Positions 10,721-23,000 of a DNA stretch of 64,000 bases are shown here, in pieces. The DNA is from Dactylorhiza incarnata (lineage: Eukaryota > Streptophyta > Magnoliopsida > Asparagales > Orchidaceae): the NCBI GenBank assembly GCA_033032865.1, contig JAWHQI010000329.1, positions 558,001 through 622,000 of the forward strand, written 5' to 3'. The stretch's first letter is position 1; each line of letters starts with the position of its first letter. Below the pieces are notes generated by a model. It had not been told where the DNA came from, did no database searches, and saw nothing but the letters and a program-made list of their open reading frames with translations. Made by a program: the position numbers and the translations under genes.

Positions 10721-11760
10721 ATTTCCCCTTCGCGGGGGCTTTGAAGAAGCGAAGTCAGCGTGAGTTGTTTTTTTAGTTCATCAATTGCTAGATCACACTC
10801 TTTGGTTCACTCGACCCGCGAGCCTCAATGGAGAGTTTTGAAGAACGGTGCACATTTATCTCCTGAACAAGAGATGAACTTGCTTAACCATGCGATCCTA
10901 CCTCCCATTGCTGAACTTCTTTTAGGGACCTTGGAGGTAACATGCCGAGGATTGCTTTCACCTTGTCGGGATTTCGCTCGAGGACCTGGGGTGTCAGGAG
11001 ATGCCCCAGGAACTTTCATTTATTAGCTCCAAAGACACATTTCATCGGGTTGAGCTTCATGTCATATCTTCGAAGAGTAGCGAACGTTTCTACAGGATCA
11101 TTGATATGCAGATTAAATGCTTTGCTTTTTACCAAGAGGTCATCAACGTAAACTTCCAAGTTTCGGCCTTTTTGTTTTTTAAACACGTGATCCATCATTT
11201 TTTGATAAGCCGCACTAGCGTTTTTAAAGCCAAACGGCATTACTTGATAACAAAAATAATGACCGTTCGTGATAAACGAAGTAAGCGGAATGTCGGGTTT
11301 ATGTATTCTAATTTGGTGATAACCAGAAAACGCATCCAGAAAACTCATAAAAGAATATCTCATTGCAGAATCAACTGGAGAATCTATTTGAAGCATGAGG
11401 TAGCAATCTTTGGGGCAAGATTTATTCAAACGGGTGAAATCTACACACATACGCCATTTATTGTTGGCTTTTTTAACCATCACTACATTTGAGACCCACT
11501 CAAGGTATTGGATTTCCTTGATGAACCTAGCCTTCACCATCTTGGAGACTTCTTCTCGAATCGGACCTTCAAGGGTGATTGTCACGACTCTCTTCTCCTG
11601 CTTGACTGGCCAGGCCGATGAGTCGATGTTGAACGATGGCAGGCGATGGCAGGCGACATCAGGGCTCACCCCAGGCATGTCGACAACCAACCAAGCGAAG
11701 ACGTCAAGATTTTCGAGCAGGCATACCACCAGCTTGGTTTTCTACTCTTCTTGAAGTTCA
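10700..11760 (-). pseudogene. Tat reverse transcriptase
   Basis: The 11729-11016 stretch (237 codons) is a well-kept Gypsy RT. It has the N-terminal aspartyl-rich approach (LENLDVFAWLVVDMPGV), the primer-grip region (KWRMCVDFTRLNKSCPKD), FLDAFSGYHQIRI, the thumb-side VMPFGFKNASAAYQ and catalytic YVDDLLVKS. The downstream connection (KVPGASPDTPGP and following) needs frame changes around 10990-11020 and 10760-10860, so the polyprotein is broken. The LNKSCPKD variant is typical of Tat elements. Confidence 0.92.
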
Positions 11761-11986
11761 GCATTGACGGAGAGTACCGTCTCCATCTCCCCCAGCAACA
11801 AAAAATCTTTGGATGGTTTGGGTTGGCTCTAGACGGGCTTCGTCTCTGTCTTCTTCCACTCCGGGCTCCTCTTCCTCAGCAGGCTCAACTTCAACAATCT
11901 CGCTGCACTCTTTAGCAATAAGTGGCGGGAGAACTTCTGGTGCTCCTTCGACTACAAGAGATGAAGAAGCAACGGTGTTAACAAAA

Positions 11987-12800
11987 TTAATATAACATTG
12001 CCTCGATACCTTCGGGTCGCTCCTGACCGGGGTCGCTCCTGACCCGGAACTGTTTGTCTTCCATGGCGAACTTCAATACTTGATGAAATGTTGAGACTAT
12101 GGCTTGATAGTCGTTTAGGAGGGGCCGTTCAAAGGTGTTATAGCTACTCGGCGCATCTATCACAATGAAGGTGGCATGCCTTATCACCCCTCCCATGATC
12201 ACCGAGAGCGTGACACTTCCTTCAATTTCCTTCTTTTCTCCAGAGAAACCGTAGAGGGGTTCATCACTTGCTTGGAGCACCTTTCCTGTCTCCATCGCCT
12301 CAAAGGCGGGCTTAAAGCCTTAAACAATACATTCACCGAACTACCGGTATCTATCAGAATCTTCGATACTGTATAGTTCTCCAGAACCGCTTTGACGACA
12401 ACGACGTCATTGAAGGGATTGGCGGTCTTTAGGAGGTCATCCTGATTGAAGATGACATCCCCTCCAAGCGGAGACAAAGAGGAGGTTGTGGCGACTTCTT
12501 GACGATATAGCTTTGTAACACTTCTCTTACGGGAAGACTCAAGTCCGATCCCGCCGTGAATGCAATTGATTCGGCCCAAGCGGCCTTCGTCAACTATTTC
12601 AACGCACTCATCCACGCAATTGATGCTCCCGAGAGAGCCTTCGTCCTCCACTTCAATGCACTCCCATTGAGTCGAATGGTGAATTTCAGCGACCTGCTTC
12701 CCTTTGCTTGCAGTGGTCTCAGCGACTGGCTTGCTCACCAACCCTTGCAGCTTGCCTTCTTGGAGCATCTTTTCCACGAGGTTGTGGATGGCTCGATAAT
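11987..12800 (-). pseudogene. Tat aspartic protease region
   Basis: The minus-strand reading at 12777-12330 contains NDVVVVKAVLENYTVSKILI, followed by the protease active site DTGSSVNVLF. The companion stretch 12295-11987 contains LYGFSGEKKEIEGSVTL and FIVIDAPSSYNTF, which is the second half of a retropepsin fold. A frame change lies between them. It follows gag and precedes RT as expected for a Gypsy polyprotein. Confidence 0.88.
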
Positions 12801-12849
12801 TGCCAGTATGGCTCCCTTTTTCCCCATGGAACTCACAATATAAATCTGG

Positions 12850-14215
12850 ATTCGATTTCTCGGATCGGACTTGAGGGGGAGGGGCCTTTTAAAATAGGGT
12901 CGCCTTTGGAGGATTTGCACGGCCTCCCCCATGGGAACATTTAGCTCTGAATATGACTCTTGCGAGTCGTCATATTGAGCTTGGACGAGGTAAACTAGAG
13001 GTGAGGCTTGAGATGTTGATGGCTAGAAAGGATGATGTGCATGCTGGGGAGGAGCAGGCCTATTCCTCGGAGAGGGAACAGGCTGCTGAGGCCTCATCTG
13101 CCGGAATTGTTGGTGAGGGATATGAGGTCGGTGATGGCAGAAGTTCCTCTCGCGTTGTGCCGGTGGAGGAGGAAATTCTTTGCGAGGGCAATTCAACGGG
13201 CGCCGAGGAGGAGGCCTAGCAGAAAATACCCTTATCCTCTCCTTGATCGATTAAGAAATGGACATATTATCGGGGGCAATGGCCTCCCATTCGATGAAGT
13301 GGTTGGCCATGTCGTTCAGCTCTTGGTAGGAATTAGATGGCGCCCTTCCCACTTCAAATTTAAACATGCTTTGCTGGAGGCCGCAGATAAACGCTATCTT
13401 ATACATTGAGGCATCCACATCGTGGATCCCCAAAATCTCCTCTTGAAAACGGTCAACATAGTGGGTCAGAGTCTCGTTGGTGCCTTGGACAATCTTGAAG
13501 AGGGCCGCAGGGCCGCTCTTTCGCTTTCTGGAGCTCGCAAACTTCAGCATAACTTCCCTCAGCAAATCTACAAAAGAAGAAACAGAACGAGAGGTTATTT
13601 ATAAAACCATTCTCTTGTCGTACCGTCGAAGGACGTGGCGAGCAACCTGCATCGAATTCCGTCGGTCATGGTTCTCATCGAGATTGCAGACTCGAAATCC
13701 TGGAGATGGTTTGCGGGATCTTCCTTCCGGAGAAGCGAGGGAGATAGGGTTCTCTGAACCCTTGCAGAACAGCTTCCCAACAGACTTTCTCGACGAAGGG
13801 GGAAGACTCTTCTCTTTCAGGAACGGGGGGCGGCGCAGCACCTCCCCGGAAATCAAGCTCTCTTGCAGGGCTAGAGTTCGTGGGCTCTCAAAAGAAATTG
13901 CCGCGAGCGGCGGTGAACTCTTCTTCCTAAGGCCGTAGAGGCGGCGCGGTCATGGGCTCTTGGAGGCGGATCGGAGGAATCGCGGGCACTCCTGTCGGAG
14001 GAGCTAACTGCTGAGTCAGTTGCGCGATCGCCAGCATCATGACGGTCATCAGCTTGCGCGATCTCTCGCCGAGCATGTTCGAACCTAAGCTCGAGAGAGT
14101 CCGGAGAGGTCGCGCGCATTGAGCCAGGGAGGGACCCATTTGACTGACGATGGATGTCGCAATCACCCATCTTGACCGGACTGGTTCTTCAACCAACTCT
14201 GATCTGAAGGTCGCG
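12850..14215 (-). pseudogene. Tat gag
   Basis: The core is at 13565-13251, with FASSRKRKSGPAALFKIVQG, LTHYVDRFQEEILGIHD and a C-terminal AEEA-like SYQELNDMANHFIEWE, the usual Tat capsid pattern. Upstream, 13780-13595 has MRTMTDGIRCRLLATSF and DGTTREWFYK, the standard block before it. The N-terminal third (14170-13870) is low-complexity and not recognised. At least two frameshifts break the gene. Its start codon cannot be fixed. Confidence 0.8.
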
Positions 14216-14224
14216 TGTTTGTTA

Positions 14225-14824
14225 TGTTGATGCCAAAAATGCACCTAACAAAATCCACACTAAACTGGGGACGAAGAGGCTGAGAGCGGTCGTTTACTTC
14301 GCGACCGAGCGGGGGAAAAGAATGTCGCGGACGACTGCACCAGATTAACCCGGAACGGCAAATAACACTTGTTGCGGACGATTTTATTAATTTCGAAGAA
14401 GATTACAGTAGAGTGCCCGTGCTAGCTAGAAAGCTCGCAACAACCTGAGGGGCTTTGGATCAAAGCTCGCGGCGAGTTGTCACTAGCCCAGGCTTGATTC
14501 AAATCGGAATGAAGATCTCATTAGGGTATTGTTCACCCCTATTTATACTAGTGGGGAGCTGCCCGAACAGGTAGTTCAAGAAAAACACGGGCTGCCCAAA
14601 CGGGCAGTTGATGAGTGACCGCGCTGGCTGCAGGCGCTGGGGCAGCCGCGGACACGTCTGGGACTGGAAAAAGAGGGAGCAGTTGTGCCCAGACTAAAGA
14701 GTATGGGTCGGTGGGTAACTCTTTATGCTACACTTGGCAGACGTTGAGCATTCTGTCCGTGCGGACTGGCTTCGCTTTGGTCAAGATTCTTCTGATTCTT
14801 GCGGCCGCAGATTCGGGGGCAACA
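14225..14824 (-). repeat. 5' LTR of the Tat element
   Basis: The 600-bp repeat pairs with 937-1577. In element orientation it starts TGTTG at 14824 and ends CAACA at 14225; the CCGCT duplication follows at 14825-14829. The sequence immediately inside (minus strand TAACAAACACGCGACC) did not match a primer-binding site I could assign to a tRNA. Confidence 0.92.
14541..14547 (-). promoter_or_regulatory. TATA box of the Tat 5' LTR
   Basis: TATAAAT is read on the minus strand, followed by AGGGGTGAACA, and is conserved at 1228-1234 in the other LTR. Its place in the middle of the LTR fits the U3/R boundary of an LTR promoter. Transcription from it would run in the VCS sense direction. Confidence 0.55.
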
Positions 14825-14829
14825 CCGCT

Positions 14830-15709
14830 AGTCCACTCGACTCGGTCTGTTACATGGTCAACAACGATTGTAAACTTACCAGGTGCACGTCGTCGACCCC
14901 TCTCATCGTATTCCATATGAATACCGCCTTCTGGGAAATGTGTCATGTCCTCAATGCAGAACACCTAAAACCGGCAGTAGAAGTCATCACGATCAATCTA
15001 CGTGGCATTAATGGGAGGATGATGCTTCCAACTCACACGAACTTTATCAACCCAATCCCATTTTGTAGTGCAATACGGGAGTCCATGATGTCTTGTAGAC
15101 TGAAGCCCATGGTGTCGGTGAATGTGACTCGACACCGGAAGCCTCATACGGCAGGCTATAAGGCCTATGCGTGTTGCAATCCAAAAGGGCCCATTAAAAG
15201 GAGCTGAAAGCTTCGGATGAAGACAATTGACCATTGTCGTTTGTCCATGCAGTTTGAGTTTAACAAACACTCACCTCCTAACAATGTTTATTTGCAATGG
15301 TGGTCATCTTCTGTTGCGCCCGTTGTAAATGATAATTGAGTTGTTGCAAGATAATATCCCGCTCATGCAAACCGGCATCCAATGCCTGCACTTGGAACTC
15401 ATCCGACAGGTGGTGCAGAATGGGTGGGGGGGTGTTGAGGGGTGGGGGGGGGCTATACTCCCCAAAAAATGGTGTCATGCATGTGGCGCGATGAAACATG
15501 TTGCTCAAATACTCCACCCAACTGAAACACTTGACCCACTCCTGCGACTGATTACATATGAAACAACAAAGATAAATCCGCAAACATCGATTGAGCACTT
15601 CCGACTGGTCAATGGTCTGAGGGTGGTACATGGTGCTCATGCGTAGTTGCGTCTCTTGAATCTTGAATAAGGTTTGCTAGAAGGTGCTCAAGAACAGTGG
15701 TTCGCTGCA

Positions 15710-15741
<32 letters not shown>

Positions 15742-17442
15742 AATGTTGTGGGAGTCATCTCGATGACGTGACTTTGTAAAGCGGAGAAATCCATGAATCC
15801 ATCTTCCGGTTGGCCTAAAATGTCATAGAGGTGCGGAGGAGAAAAAGAATCGTTGCCCAAGATTTGGGGATGTCCCGTGTGCGCAAATATCGCGTCATGA
15901 GAGCCCAATTGATGTGCACATCCCTAATTGTGCGTAGCCATGTGATGTCTAAGATGACATCGACTGCAACCAAGGCCAAAGGCATAGAAATCTGTTGTCA
16001 ACTGTCATGGGCCAACAAGAAGTTCTAATGTTATACAAATGCCCGGGTGATGGGGGGGGGGGGGAGAGAATCGGACGCAGTCGGGGCACATAGTGAATGC
16101 CAAGAGGGTGTAACTGAAAAGCCCAACTGGTCCACCAATGTCTATGAGATGAAATTGTGGCTTGCGCCACAGACGATCATCCCTAGTCATTACAATGGGA
16201 GTGTCGTGAAGTGGACCTAATAATTTCATAGTCAGTAGCCCGAAAATGCTGCCCATTGAAAAAAATGGGAGGCTCGAGAGAGGTGCTCATTGATCTCGAG
16301 AGCCTCAAAATATGCTAGTGTGACCGCCTTCTCATCATCTCTAATGATAGCTCGTAGCTTCCTCAAAGGACAGTTGTGGTTAGGAGTATAAGTATGCTTA
16401 CAAGGAAAACACATGCCCTTGCTTATGGGGTCTTTGTGCGTTCCTGACTGGAAAGGCGTTGGGTGTCCAAGTGGAAGGTGGGGGTGGGGAGGGTGGTTTG
16501 GGAAGTAAGGGCAGTAGATGGAGGTTTTGATGGTGGGGGTGAGGTATCTTTGTGGTGAGTGGTGGACAGATTGACAATCAGTTACCGTCGGCCGACAGAA
16601 CGGTGGTGGGGCGAAATTAGTCGGAGGTCTTCACCGATAAGTCATCTTCAACCAAGTGGGTATGTTCATGGCGTCGGTGATGGTGAGTGCAGAGTTAGGA
16701 ACGTACATGGGGAAGGAGCCTTGCATGAAGAACACCAAATAATGATCTGGTGGGATATCGGGCACTGCGTAACGAGTGCGATGAATTTGTCAATGTAGGG
16801 GGTCAAGGGAGACAGTTTCGTTGAAGCCGCAAAGGTGTTCCACCGTATTAACTGAATAACATATGTCATATCGTTTGATAAGCTCCTTTAGTCCGACCCA
16901 AGTGAGAGCCGGAATTAGAGGAAGGAGGACAATCGCGAGTTGCTCGGGTTGCTCAGGATTAGCCGAACTATCCTCAAGGCACCCCAAATAAATTCAGTTC
17001 ATCCTTGCGCCAACCAGCTCGATCCTTCACCGAATTGAAGACGAAGGAGATAAGGAAAGGAGGAGCCATGCTCTTGCCGTGAGAGTGAGAGGAGAAGCGC
17101 TCGGTCGCGTCTAAGAAGGAGACCTCGCCAATTCCTCCCCGCCTCCCTCGTGATTTTTTCTCGAGACAACGAGCTTACTTCATAGCTCAGGAAAGAGTAG
17201 ATTGGTTGTGGACACAAAGGAGAGCATGGATGTGGAGTTGCTGACTAGAAAAGAAGTACCCCAAGTAAAGATTCGAGGAGAGGACTAGCACGTTTGTTGC
17301 TACCTCGATGAACTTAGTGACATAAGTCGCGATGGGTTCAGGTTGAGGAACACAAAGAATGATCTTGCTCCTCTGATATTTTGTAAAGCTATTTTGATAC
17401 CAATTGGTAATCCTTAGTAGATCTTGTTCCTCTGATACCAAT
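14830..17442 (-). pseudogene. Chromovirus-type Gypsy remnant with internal deletion of RT/RNase H
   Basis: Minus-strand pieces in order: gag C-terminal half (17340-16600, with EPIATYVTKFIEVATNVL and SNLYLGYF, later YIDKFIALVTQCP), a zinc-knuckle-like CFPCKHTYTPNHNCPLRKL at about 16400, and a degenerate protease with DVILDITWL near 15950. The next piece is integrase C-terminal YHPQTIDQSEVLNRCL at 15640, then VKLKLHGQTTMVNC with FNGPFWIATRIG near 15250. RT and RNase H are missing between about 15660 and 15640, so an internal deletion joined protease to integrase. A 29-bp poly-G lies at 15713-15741. The gag is continued at 19060-19680, across an inserted LTR, and the end is cut by the Tat element. 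Confidence 0.75.
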
Positions 17443-19054
17443 TGTTATTCTAGGGGAATGACTAAGATCACACCTAGAGGGGGGTGAATAGTGTGATAGG
17501 TGATTTATGATATCTTTTCCAAAATAAATGCACAGAGCAAACAATCACAATAAAGCACACAGAAGACACAAGGATTTATAGTGGTTTCCCAAGAATTGGG
17601 TACATCCACTTTCCCCCTTCACCTATCTAGCAATGTGCTAGACCAGGCAATCTCCTCCAAAACTCAGAACTCAATCAAAGTTCCTACCTCAGTCTTTATA
17701 GTACAAGACTTACACTCAGATCTACAGATAGATCCTACCTCAAATCACAAAGATCTTACACTCAGATCACAAGGATCCTACACTCAGATCACAGGGATCC
17801 TACACTCAGATCACAAGGATCCTACCTCAGATTCTCACAGGAATCCTACACTCAGATCACAAAGAACTTACAACACTGTTTATAAAATCACAGTTTTACA
17901 ATGATTGACTCAGTAAAGATTGAAATTCAGATCTTGAGTCTTCAATAGAAGTCTATCAGTAGGCTTCTTCTTCCTTGATAGATAGTAGAGTATAGCTTAA
18001 ATAATAAATCTGGATCAAGGGAATGAGCAGCAGCAGTAATCCTTTCTAAGTGGATAAGCAGTTAAAAGTTTCTTCAGAATCTGAATCAAATAGCACTCTT
18101 GAGAATTGAGAATGATCTTGCTCTTGACGGCAGAATGAATTAGGATGCTTTGCTGTCAGATCATTAGTTTCAACAGAAGGGCATCCTCTCCTTTTATAAT
18201 GTTGTAAACATTGAAAAGGAAATGTAGAAGATTGGGGAATGTGATAATTATCATTAAATTTGAATTTTCAAATTTGATCAATAAAAGGAAATATTCAAAT
18301 TTGGCTCAATTTGGAATATTCCACATATGATAATTAAGATCAGGAAGGAATGCAGAAATCTGACTGATATTCCAGTAATGATAATTGATTATTTCATTCC
18401 ATAATCAATTCTCCAACGGATTTAATCTAATAAAGACTTCCATAGATGTAGCATGAAAATGCGCCTTGATTTGCGTGAAAAGATTGGGGATATAATGATG
18501 GCACGTGTTGTTTAAGCACTTTGAATAATTCTGGATTAACTGAAGTCTGTCCCGTCGATATGGGGATTATCTCGTCGATCGACATTGATCTAGTCGATTC
18601 GTTGTCTAGTCGACTTGCAGAATCGATAGTCTGTCCCGTCGAATTTGCCTTGAGAGAAAGTAGTTAAGCTTATCATAGATAGTCTGTCTAGTCAATTAAT
18701 TTTGTCGACTTATCTTCCCGTCGATATTTCAAGTTCGATTGATAGACCATCCCGTCGAATTTTACTTATATTATTCTAACTTTTTTTGCATTTTGAATTA
18801 AGTAAATCTTCTTGATTTTTCCAAATAGTGTCTTCAAGATAGATGTCAATATGTCTTCAATTATATACTTGAAGTTATATAGCATAAGTAGATGCTTGGT
18901 CTAAGTGACCCTAAGCAGTATGCATATATTTAATCAATCATAAATTGTAGGTACCTGTCTCAAACATAATCAAGGATTCATCAAACACAATAGGTTTATT
19001 ATTATGTTAATGTTTTTCTTCAAATCAGAAATCTTGGCGATCAAATTCCCAACA
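17443..19054 (-). mobile_element. Copia-like (SIRE/Maximus-type) LTR, 1612 bp, inserted in Gypsy gag
   Basis: In element orientation it starts TGTTGGGAATTTGATCGCCA at 19054 and ends CTAGAATAACA at 17443, with TATTCACCCCCCTCTAGGTG just before the end, a signature shared with the LTR at 24478-26091 (1614 bp). Just beyond the end the minus strand reads TTGGTATCAGAGGAACAAG, like an initiator-tRNA-Met primer-binding site, so it may be a 5' LTR with a scrap of internal sequence. Alternatively it is a solo LTR: flanks fit a CAATT duplication if one CA was lost at the junction. It contains a cluster of short GTCGA-centred repeats at about 18545-18770. Confidence 0.7.
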
Positions 19055-19059
19055 AATTG

Positions 19060-19680
19060 AGGTGCTCATACGTATTTACTTCCTGACGAGTGTTGTAGTG
19101 GCGAATGAGTTCCTTCTAAGTCTGGGCCATGGGAGATCATGAATGTTCTGGCACGTCCAAGGCACCCAGATTGTCATCATTGGGACATTCTGGTTTGCAG
19201 AAGTGAACCGGGGATCGAAAAATTGTTCAACTCAGGCGATCCAGCTGAGAAGGTCAATGTTGTCGAACATTGGTATCTCAATACAACAGAGGTGGGCGGT
19301 GGGGGAGGATTGCTCCAGCAAGGAGTCAATGCATTGTAGTGCCGCTTTAATGGAGGTGAGCATGTTATCGTAGCCGCCAAGCCAGCAAAGAGAGCATTTT
19401 GAATGACGTTAATGTGGGTGTCGATTAAAGCCCATGTATGGGGCATGCACCATGTGAGCGGGAGGAAGGATGCGCTGGAACGAATGTAGTCAGAAGCAAC
19501 CAGCGTGCTTCCGTGGACGGTGGAGGTCGATCGCGATGCGTCGGTGCTATGCTGCTGACGGGCAGGCGGAATTGGGCCGTAGTTGTGTCAGTCGGGCGCG
19601 ATCAGGAACTCGCTGCAAATGGAGGGTAACATGATGTGGCGCGTTGTAGATGGCAGGCGGATGCGTTGGCCGATGTGCGA
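19060..19680 (-). pseudogene. Gypsy gag N-terminal part, continuation of 14830-17442
   Basis: Minus-strand reading near 19270-19190 gives MFDNIDLLSWIA followed by VEQFFDPRF, the usual start of a chromovirus gag core. Further left, near 19110-19060, comes KELIRHYNTRQEVNTYEHL. The next gag block (EPIATYVTKF) appears only at about 17340, on the other side of the inserted LTR. Frameshifts occur. No LTR of this Gypsy element is recognisable between here and VCS exon 11, so its 5' end is truncated. Confidence 0.65.
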
Positions 19681-19916
19681 GATGATAATGTTGAATCAAA
19701 CTCATTAAGTTTGATGGATATCATTGTAATCTGAATAAAAATATTAATGCTGTTCACTAAATAGCATTAAACCAAACCACCAGGAAGATAAAAAACTAAG
19801 CTAAAATCCTAGAGCAGTCTTCAGCAAGAAAGTTCAATAAATGAAAAGGGTGCCCTGCACCCATTTTTTTATGAAAAAAAATAAGCCCTCTAGAAGAAAT
19901 GACCTCAAAAATATAC
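19681..19916 (-). other. Start of VCS intron 11
   Basis: AT-rich sequence follows the exon 11 donor (CAG/GTATAT at 19917/19916). Intron 11 runs from here to the left edge of the window without meeting the final VCS exon, so it is at least 19,916 bp. Confidence 0.8.
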
Positions 19917-20060
19917 CTGTGAGCATAACCAAGACACAATAGAAACATCACTTCTTTGGAGAGCTAATGTGAACGCTTCATCAAATTTACGTTCAGAAAT
20001 TAGTCTTGTGATCTCTTTTGTAGGATCAACAGGTGTTTCAACTTGTTGGATAGATAATGC
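19917..20060 (-). CDS. VCS: VCS exon 11
   Basis: The 48-codon exon reads [20 protein letters not shown] and ends [16 protein letters not shown]. Acceptor TTTCAG/GCATTA; donor TCACAG/GTATAT. The conserved continuation after WLCSQ is not found anywhere to the left in this window. Confidence 0.95.
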
Positions 20061-23000
20061 CTGAAAAGTAATAAAATTAAATATACATAAAGATTTTTTA
20101 TCGCCCAGTATAGAAGTATTGACAAAATTATTACAATATCTGGATGGCCACCCAATGGACCATTGCTTTGTTGCATGCTGGGATTAGCTTTGGTGTTTCC
20201 TGCAGCAACAAAAGCTAAGATCTTTCGCTGTCCATCAACTAAATCACCGGCAAGATTCTGGGTGATGGATGATGCAGAGTTAATAGTATCCTGTAGCAAA
20301 AAATTATGCATGGTCCAAAATTAATTTCAGAGATCTTATAGAAAAATTCTTTCTACTGTTAGAAAATTTTCAAGAACAATAATAGAAAGCTGCTACTGTT
20401 GAATACCCTCAAAGTTAGTGCAAGCTGTGTATGAGCGGATTCATACTGTTGCTGAGTCACAGCTGTATGATCAGTTAAACCTTTTCGGAAGGCTTCATCT
20501 ATCTGTTCAAACAACCCTCTACATGATTTCTCAAATGCAGGAACGACCGTTGATTCCAGGGTAGACTTTAGTGTACTCTGCGTTTTCCAGGAGAAAAATG
20601 TGGTCAGAGATCAGGTTATCCCCATCTATATTACATTAAAAAGGAATAATCTGGGTTGGTAATGATCCTAAAATAGGATCATCAAATGAATCTGAGTCCT
20701 TCAATTTCAATTCTATGATCTAATGGAATGCGTGTTTTTTTCTTAATATGCAAGGCATGTATGTATGTAAGTATATATATATAGTTTATGGATGCCAGCG
20801 GTTCCTGTGCGCAGTGTGCGGCGGCCATAGTATTGGGTCATCGCTTGAGTGACGGTCGAGTACTGCCACCGCAACACTTTATGAAACAAAAAGTGCTAAA
20901 ACATTTATCATCCGTCAAGTTTCAAATAAAATGCATAGATAAATGAACGAAGAAGTGAAAGTGCTAAATTTCAATAAGGATAAACCTGCAGAGTGTGTTT
21001 CCCAGAGGTTTGAAACTGTGACTGGATTTCTCTAGCCAATGAAATATCCAGTTTTGAGCTGACAGCCTTCTCAAACTGAGTGAATGCTTTATCAGTGACC
21101 CCTCTCTACAAATTCAAAAAGTTCAGGATAGAATTCTTCATGACAAGTAATAATAATAACATAATAGAAGCGAGGGAAAACCTGAAAAGAATCGGATACA
21201 GATGAGGAAATGCATTTCTCAATATTAGGGGTGATTGAACGAGCTAAAACTTGCCCTAGTGCAGATATCTCCTTCTTGATTACCCTCTCTATTGCAGCAG
21301 GTATATCCTTATTAATGCAGTCTGTAATTAGGTTTGCTAATTGCTCCATGTGCTCCTTCTCAAATTTTTCTTTTTTGGTATTCTCCTCTTGAGTATAAGC
21401 TCGCAAAGAATCCAGGTTGGCTTTAATAGATTTTTCCATGCTCCGACTGAGAGCAGCCTCCAATCTTTTCCCTTCTTTTGTTAATGGAGTACATACAATC
21501 TCAGACATCTGCTTCCTTATCACCTCCTGATTTGTTGTTAACTGCATAGTGTCCAGTAAAAATTATCAAAATTCATTGGAACAACATGAAAATGGAAATT
21601 AAATCTCCAGTCTCCACAATTGTAAACCTGGCATTACCAAAATTACAAATAAATCTTATAAACTCTTAATGCAAACGTGTCGGAACCTTAGAAAGCATCA
21701 TAAGATACCTCATTGGTGCCATGAGCCATACACCTTCACAAATCTCAAGAATCATGGCCCTATATTCAACTTCTACATTGAACTTAGCAACAGATTGCCT
21801 CTTATTTCTCCATATTACAAGATTTAAACCAATAAAAATTGCAATATCTTGTGGTAGAATGTTTGTCCATCATAGACCCAACGTTATATGCACAAGTGCT
21901 AATCTTTAATCTTATTTTATCATTACTAGTAGAATAAATATTTCACTTGATTCCTCTCGTATTGTGAGAGGAGAAAAAAAAAATCTTCCCCATGAGCATC
22001 CATAAAAAATTGAGAATTTTAATAGCAGCATTATGATGTCTTTACCTTGGATGATGCATAAATTGGCTCAGGACATTAACATATGAGAGAGATAAATGAG
22101 ACCACCCAGTAATCATTAGTAGCTAGTAACAACTTTGACTGTTCATCATCGTCATTACCAATTCTAAAATTGGCATCACCAAAAGCATCAATAGGCTTGC
22201 ATTGTATCGAGATACCCTTTGTCTAAGAAATGAAAATGAAATTATATTTGTGAAACTTCAATTTCAAGAAAGTATCATAACAGGCAAAGATGTTTCACCG
22301 CAAATAACTTAACAATCTTGGATTTGAGGAATAGGATATTTGATGTATCATCCTAGTCTCAGCAATATCATGATACATACAATAAAAGCTATTGTGTTCC
22401 TCTCTTTTCTTTTGATAAACAAAGTATGATCAACATTGCTTTGTATATATCCAAAATAAAGTATGACAACGTTGAAACAGCCAAACTAAGCTCTCAAGGA
22501 TTCTAACTCATATAACTCCTTTTATAACTTACACACTTCTCCTTCTAAAGATCTACTGGAATTTTCTGATTACTACTGTGTGATATTTAATTAATCACAT
22601 GTCATCGACTGCCTTTGATTTTGCGTATAATTTTTCCATCATCTTCCCGTCCACACCTCTCTTCTCTCTTAACTCCTAGAGGTTTTGAGGGTGTGTTTTG
22701 TCCATCAACATGGTGCCTAAAGCAATCTCCTCGTGCCTAGTTCGACAAATTCAGTCAGGAGGTTCAGATGTTTGATTTTACTCGGAGCTCGGTTGACATC
22801 ACCCTTTTTACAAATTGTCGTTGAGAGGGTACGGTGATTCTTCTGGTCTATGTTGATGATATCATAATCAACGGCGATGATCTAACTGGCATATTGATGA
22901 TTAAAAAGCACCACTCACCTTCATACCAAAGATTTGGGTCGTCTCGATATTTTCTCGGTATTGAGGTAGCTTGTCGTCATGGACTTGTATTATCCCAGCA

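Larger units (their letters stand above)
937..14824 (-). mobile_element. Tat-lineage Gypsy LTR retrotransposon, 13.9 kb, nested insertions
   Basis: This is a complete but decayed LTR retrotransposon read on the minus strand. The 5' LTR is 14225-14824 and the 3' LTR 937-1577; both begin TGTTG and end CAACA in element orientation. A 5-bp duplication CCGCT lies at 932-936 and 14825-14829. Order from right to left is gag, protease, RT, RNase H, a second archaeal-type RNase H, integrase, tandem repeats, then a long region with an antisense (+ strand) ORF before the 3' LTR. The dual RNase H, the antisense ORF between pol and 3' LTR and the 3' tandem repeats are established hallmarks of the Tat (Ogre/Retand/Grande) lineage. 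A solo LTR (5097-6175) and a hAT-like MITE (9483-9946) are inserted in it. Frameshifts and stops in pol mean it cannot be autonomous. It sits in VCS intron 11, in the gene's own orientation. Confidence 0.92.
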
